Shown: positions 31,501-43,500 of the stretch, one piece after another
Numbering within the stretch: the stretch's first letter is position 1
Layout of the letters: each line of letters opens with the position of its first letter
DNA from: Telmatactis stephensoni
Taxonomy: Eukaryota; Cnidaria; Anthozoa; Actiniaria; Isophelliidae
Direction: 5' to 3'
Assembly: GCA_029948255.1 (NCBI GenBank)
Contig: JALIZF010001483.1
Coordinates: 5,001-69,000, forward strand
Length of the DNA stretch: 64,000 nucleotides
Notes under the pieces: model-generated
The model's input: only the letters and a program-made list of their open reading frames with translations
The model's database searches: none
Told to the model about the DNA's origin: nothing
Program-made: the position numbers and the translations under genes

Positions 31501-34500
31501 CAAATTCATCTTCAAAAGAGTTAAATTAAAAATTGTCAAAGAAATAATTTGTGAACTTTTTTCCATAAATTAGGCCACGTGCAGCATAACTTTGCTCACA
31601 AGACTTCAAAGCCGTGACCGACAGTGAATGAAAATGCTACATAATTTCAAGCCTAAAATATCCTTTAGGTATCATATCGTTAAAACTAAATAAATAAATG
31701 AGATAAGCACTGGTGTTTTTGGCTCAATTTTCTAATTATGTAAATGAATATCTCTGTATACCTGCTTTATATTCCAATCGTCTGTTTGTTTACTAAAGTA
31801 GCTAGAAGTGACTCGAACGCTTTAATGTCGGGTGTGTAGCAATAAAATCGTTGGTAAGTTGTTTAGTGGCTGTGAATATTTAATTCTTTTGTTACATTAT
31901 CTTCCAGGGGGGAAAAATATTTTTGGCCTACACTTTTATGTTTCTGGAGTTACAGCAAATTGACAATAAAAATTTATATACAAAAAAGCAACCTTACTAA
32001 TCATCTATTAGCGTTCCGTAGTCTGATGTAAGAAATTACAGTAAATAGCCAGTATTTCAACACTGTATCTCATTTTTACTGACTCTTTTCTTTCTATCCC
32101 ATAAGGCTGTAGCCACATGCACATAACAAGGGCCTATTTTTCAAGTTGCTGGGCTTACAAAAGTTTTATTTCTTTATTTTTAGTTAACCAATTCAATAAG
32201 GTCTTTACTACTGCACTGGTTGCACTACAGGCAACCAGTGTACACTTTGAGGAGCGTCTTGTTAAAAAGTTTATTAACAACAACATGTCAATCACTCCAC
32301 TCTCATGTCTGCCACTAGGGCTAATTATCGGTAAATGTCTTTTTTAAGCCAACATTGGGCTCACTTTCACCTGGGCACAAGTGAACACATGGGGGTATCT
32401 AGTTGATATTACGTTTATGCATGTCATCCAGAGAACACCTTTTTTCAGCTTATGAACCCTAATCTTGAAACTAAGTAGATATGTAACTGGTTTTTAGTAG
32501 AATTTTCTCTTATGAATGAGACAGTAATTTTTTTAATGTTACTTTAGTGAGGCAATTGCACCGAGAGTTCCTGAGAGCTGGTTCTGATGTCATGCAAACA
32601 TTTACTTTCTATGCTAGTGAAGATAAACTTGACAACAGGGGAAACTTGAAGGGCAAGGCTCTTGGGGTAAGTCAGTTTCTAATATTGAGGGGGACCTAGG
32701 GGGGTTACGAATACCGCAATCCCGCACGAAAAATTCGAAAATACCGCAATCCCGCACAAAAAAATGGTCAATCCCGTAATCCCGCATGAAAAATTCGAAA
32801 ATACGGCTCAAATTTTCTATTGAGCACCAGAAGCAAAATCCCGCATCTCGCAGGCCTCAAAAATACCGCATTACCGCAATTTCAAATCGTTTTTCCCGTA
32901 ATACCGCAGCTCAAAAAAGAAAATACCGCATACCACAGGGTTTGAGAATCCCGCAATACTGCCATTTTTTTTGTAAAATACCGCAATACCACACAAAGAA
33001 ATGGTCAATCCCGCAAACCCCTAGGACCTCCTCAATATTGCTTGAATCTCATTTTTGAAAGAGAAAGGAAAGAAAACCTTTTCCTACAAATAACTTAATA
33101 AGCTCATTATGCTTATGCTATTTATTTATTTATTTATTTACAAAACTTTCACCTTCACATTAAAATAAAATTATACTACTATACTAAAATATATATATAT
33201 AACTATAAGTATAGAAAAAATGTAAAAGAAAAGAAAAAATATGGAAGGTGTGGGACAGCACAACAGAGCTAGGCTCCACATTAAGTGCACCCATTAAATA
33301 ATATTATAAAACTAGTAAAAAAAAAAAAAACAAAATACATTATCCCCACCCTTCCCTCCCTCTCATTGAACATATATTTATTTAGCACTCTATATATAAT
33401 GCCTATATTTGTATAGCTGATTATATCCATTAAATATATAAGGCAAATTTTGTAAAAAATATTTAAAAATATAAATTCCATTCAAATTATGTAAGATAAA
33501 ACCCCCATCCCTCCCCTCATTGGTCATATATTAGTAGCAGCAGCGCTTAGGAGACAGAATGTTACATACAGAACAACATTTAGGACAAATAGATTTCCAG
33601 GTGTTAAAATTATCCACATCATAAGCATTAGTAAGCGCATTATTATAGTACTTTAGAAGAGATGATTTAAAATGGTTAATTGAAGAAGAGGAACGGACTG
33701 AAGAAAGCAGGTTATTCCATAGCTTGGGCAGTCGATTGAAATAGCTAGCTTGAAAAAGTTTAGTGCGGCAATAAGGAATTATTACATCATAGTTAGAATT
33801 ATGGCGAGTTACTCTTTGGTTAGTGCGAGGCTTCACAAACTGGTCAATAGCGATGTTATAGTGACCAATGCGACACTTAAAGTAAAAAACTAAATCCTTT
33901 AACTCGTGCCAATAAGACACAGGAAGTAAATTTAACTTATTAAGACGATCGTGATAAGTAGTAACTCTATCATAGTAATTCATATTTAAGATGTATTTTG
34001 TAGCCCTGCGTTGAAGACCCTCTACTTTACTAAGATTACCAATACTCTGGGGAGCCCAGATCTCACTAGCGTAACCTATGTGGGGTCGAACAAAAGAAAG
34101 ATAAAGAAGTTTCCTTGTCTTAATATCAAAGGACTTTAAACTGTGCCTGCGCAAAAACCCTAGCATTCTATATCCCTTAGCTAATGCATGATCAATATGA
34201 TTATTCCACTTTAAATCATTTGACACTATGACCCCAAGATCTTTTAAAGACGATACATAATTTAATATACTAGAGTCCATCATATAATTATACTTAATAG
34301 GTTGATGCTTGCGTGTTACAGTCAGTATTTCACACTTTGAGCTGTTGAATCGTAATTGCCATGATTGACTCCAACATTGCAGATTGTTAAGGTCCTCTTG
34401 AAGGGCATCACAGTCAGTAGTGTCCTTTATGGTTCTAAAGCACTTTGAGTCGTCTGCGAATAGGGCCATGCGGTTGTCAATAGCAGCAGGGAGGTCGTTC

Positions 34501-37500
34501 ACATACACCAAGAATAGCAATGGGCCAAGTATGCTTCCTTGGGGCACTCCAGAGGCAACAGGAAGGCTACTTGATGTATAACCATGCACTAGACAACGTT
34601 GATGTCGATTACAAAGATAGCTGTCGAACCATTTCAGGAGTTGACCACTAATACCATACTGGCAGAGCTTAAAGAGAAGATGTTGATGTGACACACTGTC
34701 AAAAGCTTTAGCCAAATCCAAGAAAACAATGTCTGATTGCAAACCATTGTCTAGATTCTGACCGATTTCATGATAGAATGTTAATAACTGCGTTACTGTA
34801 GAGCGTCCCTGAAGAAAACCATGCTGAGAATCGTCAAAAAGAGCATAGAGATGGTCTTTGACATAATTAAATATGCATCGCTCTAAAACCTTTGAGATGA
34901 CACTAAGTAGAGAAATGGGGCGATAGTTCATCACGTCATCACGCTTACCCTTTTTATGGACTGGTACTACTAAGGAGTTTTTCCACTCAGCAGGCAAATC
35001 ACCAGTTGAGAGTGATAAGTTGAACAGGCGACAGATGGAAGGGGCCAGTTCCAAAGCACATTCTTTAAGGATGAACGTCGGCAGACCATCAGGACCTGGA
35101 GCTTTATGTGGATCAAGCTTAGCCAGCACCTGGGAGACCATTTCCTCAGATAGGTTAGGACTATCTATCAGTGGTATATTCTTAGGCGTGGTTAACGTGA
35201 TTGAATCGTCATTAGCATTTTGAGTAAATGTTGAATAGAAGAAGCTGTTGAAGGCTTCCGCTTTATCAGCAGCAGAGCAATAATTGATATCTTTAAACGT
35301 AACAGAGGCAGGAATAGAGTTCGACTTGGTCTTGTGGCGGAAATAACTCCAAAATCGTTTCGGGTTTTCTTTCAATGAGTCTCCAAGTAAATCGTTATAC
35401 TCCTTGATCTTTTTGTTGATAAGATCTTTCGATTCTCTTCTTAAGTCCCTATATTTCGCACGATGACGTTCGCTGTTAAGCCTTTTTGCTGCTCGCCTAG
35501 CTGTCTCTTTTTTCTTTAACAGATGTATTACTTCCTTGTCTATCCATGGTGGGGTATTCGCGTCTTTTACCTTGATCTTAGGAACGTGAGAGTCAATGAT
35601 GTCTATGAAAGCCGCTTTCCATTTTATCCAACAACTGTTGACATTGGTGCTACTGAAGCTGTCCATAATATTGGAGCTCTGACAAATGTCCTCTTTAAGT
35701 TGTTTGAGATCAACACCCTTGAAGTTATAGGCATAGCGCACAGGTTTCTTTATGAGTCGTAGATTACCAATAATATCAAATTCGATTAGGTGATGATCGG
35801 TAGAGAGACCAGCTTCGTTTGGACTGATTGTCTCTAAATTTACTACTCTACCAGGTACATTAGTGATGACAAGGTCCAATACATTACTACCGTGGGTAGG
35901 CAATGTGTTTAGCTGGAAGAAAGAGTAATCATTTAGAGTTTCACAGAATAGAGCGTCAGCTGAATTTTGAGAATTTACAAATCCACAATTGTCAATCCAA
36001 GTAACATCAGGAAAATTGAAATCTCCCATAATTATGGACTGGCTCTTCATTAAACGAGAACAGTTGGACAGAAAGATGGAGAAACGATTAAGGAATTCAG
36101 AATCACTATTTGGCGGTCTGTACAAAACACTTGTTAGGATCTTGGAGGAACCTGTCAGGTTCATTTCTACACAAACCATCTCCAAATCGGTTTCTAGGTC
36201 CGATCTTCTTCTACATGGAATTGAAGTTTTAACCGCTAACAATACACCACCACCAACTCTACCAATTCGATCGCGTCTGTAGATCGTATAACCTTTTTCA
36301 AGAATTTCTGTGTCCTTGATAGAGTCGTTTAGCCATGTTTCTGTAACTCCAATGACATCGTAATCATTGCAGAAGACAAATTTCTGGAAAGAAGTTAGTT
36401 GGCAAATTCTTTCATTACCAGGGCCTTTCTGTATACTCTTTAGACTCCTGGCGTTGAGATGCACAGTTTTAATGTCATTCTTCTTTAGAATAAGGCCAGA
36501 TGTATTGGCGTTTTGTTGTGGTCTTCTATCTTGCAAATTAGTAGGTCCCGGGTTTAATTTAAAAGTCAAATCACCTTCCAAAACATGAAACGTTGCGGTA
36601 GAGTTAGAATAATAACTACATGGGCATTTGGATCTCTTTATCCTTACATTCTTGTGAGATCTTTTCGGCCAAGAACACAAAAGGCAATTAGTGTTCTCCA
36701 CAACGTTATTGTTTGAAGTACTGCCATCCGTAACCTCTAGCTTGCTCAAGCAGAATGAAGACGATACAAATCTTGTTTTTTCGTGAAGGCTAGACAACTT
36801 CGATACATTCAAACTGCGTCCAGACGAACTCCTGTGTCTTAGCAAAGAGGTGTAATAATTTTGGGGAAGAAATTCACCCCAAATAAGGAGAGAAAAGAGG
36901 AAAAAGGCGGAGATGTTCCGCACACGTCTACTCCTCATTACAAATTCAAGTTAATTCCATTTAATTCTATTTCAGTGTTCAGCTATAAATGAGGCGGCAT
37001 GTGATATTGCCCGTGAGGTTGCAGATGAGGGTGATGCTCTTGTAGCAGGGGGAGTGTGTCAGACTCCTGCATATCTTAGTGGTAAAGGAAAGGAAGCATG
37101 CCAAAAGGAATTCAATAAACAGTTGGAGGTGTTTGTCAAAAAGGATGTTGATTTCCTTATTGCTGAGGTAATTATTATCTTTAGTATTGAAATGGCAGAC
37201 AGGGTTATCCTTTTTATAAGGACAAAATTACTTGATTATGATTGGCTAATTAAGGAGGGCTTTTGTCTTGAGAGCGGTAAAAATTTTAAATGGGGGGTAT
37301 GGATATTTTCTGGAACTACACAGTGAGTGGATTTGCATGGTTATTTGATCAGCTAATATTAGGAATGAAATGTTGATTTTTTTGCTTTTCGCTTTGACTC
37401 TCAGTTGGTTTATTCACATAGAGAATACAAATTTAATTATTCCAGCTGAAATTGCAAAAAATATCAGATCAGAGACCAGAAAATGTAACGAAGAAAAGTT

Positions 37501-40500
37501 TTGTCCTTATATTATAAACAAGTAATCAAATCGTTCCTCATAAAATGAAGGGTTACTTACTGGTGTTTTCAAATTTAAAGTTTTCCATAATTGCCCTTGT
37601 CACTTTGCAACTTGGGCAATATTATTTAATATTATTTATGGAAGACTTTGAAAGTATGGGTAGAATGGGTAGAGAGGTATGTATCAATAGTCTAATTTGT
37701 TTAATTTACATTATAGCTGGTCCTGAGAAGGTTTTCAAATACATTTAGTATTATATCTTTCACATGACAGCTATTAATCTTTAGAGCAGTTTTTATGAGT
37801 GTGAAACAGACAGTGCAGTGCTGTGAACTGTGTCAGTGCTGTGTTGTCTATAAAAACATTTGAAATCCTGCAGTAACTATGCTGTGACCACATGACTGTC
37901 ATTTTCAGTTATACGAAAACTACAAGCTGTGCATGCATGTTTATTGTAGTACTGTAGATAGGTTTATGATAAAACTGTGAGCTGTGCATGTTTATTGCAC
38001 TGTACAGAGGTTTATGATAAATTGTTGCCAGTTGCAGAGTGAAGGAGTTGTAGTGAAGGAGGAAAAGCAATTGATCATGATGCCGGGTTCAAAATATTTT
38101 AATTTTATTGTTTTGAATGGCACATCCTTAGGGTTAGGGTACACCTCAAATAAAAAAGACTTATAAGTGTCCTCTTATATGCATAGCTAAAGACAAATCA
38201 GACTATTTAACTACCAAGGGTTATTAGAAAGTAGTTTGTTTTTTAGAGTGCACAGTGGCAGATTAAAAATGTTCCACTTAATTGAGGGATTGAAGTTTAA
38301 TTTCAAGGGTTTTACAGGTTTAATTTGTATGGAATGCCAGCAAAATTTACAGGTTGTAGAAAAGAGCTTCATGTAACAGAACAAAAAATATTAATAAGTC
38401 AGGATACTATTCAATAAGCCACTTCATGTTTTCGTCTGCCATTTGGAATTGGGGCAAATCACTTGGATCACTTTGACTTAAACTTTAGTGATTTGCAGAC
38501 ATGCATGCCATGTGTTGAAATGAAAATAAGATTTATACAAGTATTTTAAGTGCTTTTTTTCAAGTCAATCTTTTTTTGAGAATGTTGTTAATATTTATGT
38601 CCTGAACATTTTATTTAGAAAACAAAAATCCTCTTTTTCTCATCTTCCAATATTTATCATGTATTAAACAGTCATAAATAACAATGCCAATATCGTTTCA
38701 AAAAAATTACATTTTTAAATAATATGATAAAAATGAGCCAAGTTTGTTAAGCCAAAGTGACCCAGATTTCTATAAATTTTGGTGCATTTGCCCTAATTCA
38801 AGATGGTGGACAAAAGTGTGAAGTGGCTTGTTGTCTCATGATTATGATCATTTGTAGATTAACTCAATGTTTTGACTGCTCATGCTGCTAGTCTCCATCA
38901 GGCAATGGTGTAGACTGTAAGATTGCTTGCCTTTATACTCATCAGTGGATCAGGTGGGTGGTCTTCTGTGCTGTGATTGGTTAGCCTGGTAACTCCTTGT
39001 GCCAGAGCGTTTCCTAAGGGTTGGCATCCAAGATTCTGGAATCTTGATGCCATTGTCCTTGTTGATTTTGTTGGAGTGTAATCTTATCATTATGGCTTCT
39101 TTGACTCAACTTGCATATCAGTGTCAATCACGATTTGTGTTTGTTACTACTTCCCACTCTCAGTCTGGACTGGGACAGCAGCATATTAGAAACACTCTGT
39201 CAGAAGGTGTAACCAGACCACAGCAGAAGATGACTACCTGATCCACTGATGAGCATAAAGATAAGCTGTCTTCCAGTCTACACTATCAAGTCAGGTACAT
39301 CTACAAAAGTACAAAGTAATGATCGTAATCATTAGACAATAGAATAGTATCTTATTATTATTTAGAATGTGGGTGTGATTCTTATTGTAATAGTTGGATG
39401 TACAGTTTATGTAGAACTACACCTTTGTGAATATTCATTTGTGTTGGTGATGAAAACATTTATGAATTTTTAACTTTTGATCACAATAATTGAAGTTTTC
39501 GACCTGCAACTTAGGTCTTGATCAGCGAGAATGTTGATTAATCAGACTGGACCCCCCTGGGGAACTTGTATATGTGAGTACAAATAAGTTTATAGAGTAA
39601 ACCCAAGGAAGTTTGTGGAAACTCGATTCAAACCATTCAACACCATAAATTTAGGAGTGTCCTGGGTTTGGCAAAAGACAGGATTCCTAATCAGGGGTGG
39701 TCTATCGCATCAAATGTGCCAGAGACGTCAGACCATGTCACAAGACTGCTTAGTGGGTGAATTTGAACTAGTGTCAAGAACATACCAGATGAAACTCTAT
39801 TTCAAGTTTTGATGTTGAACAACACCTTTATATTGAATCGCCTTGGCACACTGCCAGCATAAAGGAGGTCAAGATTCTCTCAACAGAGCTGGGATATTTT
39901 GAACTCGGGTCGAAGGAGCTGATATACATCAAAGCTTTTCAACCTAGTCTCAACCAAGATGGAGGTCGGCACAAGCTTCCCAGGGTTTACTCTAAACTTT
40001 ACTCTAAACTCATGTATGTAATAAGTTCCCCAGGGAGTTCCAGTCTGACTGATCTACATTCTCTCTGATGAAGACCTAAGTTATGGGTACAAAATTTTCT
40101 GTTGTGATCAAAAGTTAAAACTTCATTATTAGCAGTCTAAATAGCTAGAACTACAGTTAATTAATGTTGCATCAGTCCAGCTGAAAAAATCATTTAGACT
40201 ACTTTGTCTCATTAGATACCTGTTTCTCATTAGAAATGTGGTTAATATGCACATAATGTAATGCTTGTATATGTATATATATATTTTACAAAACAAAGAA
40301 AAAAATCATTGCATTGATAAATTTAAAATTTAAAATCACTTTTTAACCTTTCTTTTAAACTGGGGAGTAGCAAAGCATTGTTGAACTGTTGGATATTGAC
40401 ACTATATAAAATACAATTTTTTTGCTGCCTTTTCTGAATGTGCCAGAATCTGAAACATATCATTATTTTAATGATATGTACATGTATTTTGTTTTGTCTG

Positions 40501-43500
40501 GAAATCAGGATCAGTGCACATTTACCACAGGATTAAATTAAAGAAACTTTATTTACACTTTGTGTTTACAAATATTGTTGTTAAGCACAACTAAAACTGT
40601 TTAAAAAAGCATATTTGGTTAAAGAACAACAGCAACAACAACAACAATAGACTTGCTCCAAGTCTCGCTTGTTAATTTTTTCCATTGCTTTGGGTTTCAT
40701 CACTTTTACATTCCTTGGGCTTCTTGTGTTGTAATTTGGGAGAAAAACAAGGGAGACTTGTAAAACTTGGAAGCAAGTGGACCAGATCTTGTCCGGTGAT
40801 GTAATGCAGTCAGGGGGACCGTGGCATTGCTGAATATGGAGCATGTTTACTCGCACGTTTTTCACTCGGAGAATGACAATACAAAATTAATGAGTCTCAA
40901 TCGGAAAAAATAAAAAAAAATTGTTTTAATCTGGAATCATTCAAGAAATAATATCAAGATAAAACCATATGAACACTGCATGGCTAATTCCAAAAACAAC
41001 AGCCATGGGGAACTTTATTATTACTCGGCGCGAGTCTAGGTTTACCTTTTTTCTTATGTATCGTCAACATCGCAAATGTGACCCAGAAGCGTTTGGGGTA
41101 CACTGTCATGAAAACGAGGTTGACCACAAGGTTTCCTGTGGTCGAGAATTGTCGCGAGGGATTGAGAGCAATTGAACAAAATGGAGGAATTTATCAAACT
41201 ATTGGCTTCTAATCTCAAGATATTTGGGTAGTGACTGCTTTTAACCATTAACATGGAATTCTCGAATTTAGTGGTGACCTTCTCACCAGCTGTTGTAACT
41301 TGTAATGCATTCATCGTCCAAGAACACGAGACAGAGATCGATTTGTGGCAACGAATTCACTTGAGGACAAACATGTAAGATACGGAGATATTGTCTTCAA
41401 ATCAATAGTTTGTCTTGATTATGCGTCTATCAGCGGCTTCCCCCTGGGGTCGACCCCCGGAGACCCACGGGGATTTGTCAAATGACTAAATCAAACCAAA
41501 CCAAATCCCCCTGGGTGTAGGGCAAGTAGAAAATTACAAAATCCATCCCCACCCCAGGGGAGAGAAGGAAAAGTGAACAAAATGAAAACAAATAGATATT
41601 TAAACAAGCTTTAATCTAAACGTCTTTGCATAGAAAGCAAATAAATTCTTTCATTTTCTGTGCCCTTTTCTTTGTGATTTTAACGCATGGACCATGGTAC
41701 CAGTCATTGCACTGCGGTCATGTTCTACAAGAACCTGCAATAGCACATTACTTGAATTAAAATATATAATGAAAACATGTGAAAATTTAATCTTGTACTA
41801 TTAAAAATGACATCAAAAATCAGGAAAATTTATTGCAACAGATAAAACATAACAAACAGATAATGACTAGGGTTAAGGCTAGCATGCTTGGCAGGGCTTA
41901 AAAACTGGCAGTATAAAAATAATTTCAATCCATTTTAATCTCCAAGATTTATTATCCATAAAGATATCTTGTTTTTAAAATCGTGTTTTTTCAATCTTAG
42001 ACAATAAAATTACTAACTAGAATTAGTATTTTGAATATATATTGCCTATAAAATATTCTATTAACTTAAGCAATGAAGGAACTCTGTGTTGACTTCGTGT
42101 CAGGATGGCTTTCAAGAGTCAGAAGAACTTTGAAGCAAATAAATTTACTCATGCACAAACCCTTGAAATTTAAATTGAATTATTAATATACTCATCTTGT
42201 TTTGTTGAAAAACATCACTAAATAGGGATGAAAATATTATAAAATGTGTAAAATATTAACTCACCTTGCGGTCAGCCATCTTTGATAGTGAAGGAATTAT
42301 TTAAGAGATACCGCTGACCACTCACAAATCCCCAGGGGTAGTCCCGTGGGTTCTTGGTGTCATAGATCTAAAGTAAGAAAAATACCCGCCCCCAGGGGGA
42401 ATGATTCCCTTACAAATCGTGACAAATCCCCCTCACATCCCCCTGGGTCCCCGGGGGTCGACCCCAGGGGGAAGCCGCTGATACACGCATTAATAATATT
42501 TCACCACTGCTTGCACATAATTTTTGCTTATATAAACTTTATTTATACACGGTGCCTACAGTTATGCTCTTCCTGAGAGCCGAGTTAAAAACGAACTAAT
42601 TAACTAACAATATCTACAATTTTTTAAACTAGAAAGACTAGGAGATTAATAATTAAGCCATGGCCAGGAAACAGGAATTAGTAAATAGTGCAAAATTACA
42701 CCAAATGAACAATGGAAAACAAAATGATTTTGTATTATTTACTTATAATAATACCATGATCACCTCGGGTTCCATTGTTTCAAGAGGGACGTTTAATGTC
42801 TAACATCCCTCCTACCTGAATAGAAATGAGGGAGATTTAGAACTAAATTTCCCTTATACATCATTAATGAGGGAAATTTAGTTCTGAATTTCCCTCATTA
42901 CTATTCATGAGGTACAGTCCCTCATATATCAATCATTGGGATGATCAGGACAGCTTTGCACGCTGTTCCGAAACTCTATAATTTTCTAACGCACCGATAC
43001 CACTTACCACTGCACACTCTTACGCATTTGGGAGCTGTTCATTCTATTTTGCGCATGTGCGTAACGAAGCAAAGAAAGCTTAGTGAAAACAATTTAGCTT
43101 TCAAGTTGATTAACAACCTATAAATACTTGTCCATTGTAAGTATAAAACAAAGAAATCTATTTTCAAAACTCCCCAGAGAACAGGGTTATGCACAATTGG
43201 TAAAAGAATGCAGTGTACAATATGTTCAAGGTTTGAATGAACAAAAAACGCGAAGTGTATTTTCGTTTATTTCCTCGGTGAGTATGGTATTACAAAGTAA
43301 TACCATGACTTCTTCGGGATATTAGTGATTAAATGTCCCCTCAGCCTCGGGAGGCTTCCACTAAACCTCCCTCGGCTTCGGGGACATTTAATCACTAATA
43401 TCCCTCAGGGTCATGGTATTACTTATAAATATCAGTTTAGTGCGATTTGTATTTTGTACAATGTCATGATTATAAATTATTAAATATTACTAACAATTGA

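Noticed and set aside
33531..36938. Long open frame as an additional BHMT-linked host gene
   Set aside because: It is on the opposite strand, wholly within an intron, and has the endonuclease-RT order and terminal tail of a LINE.
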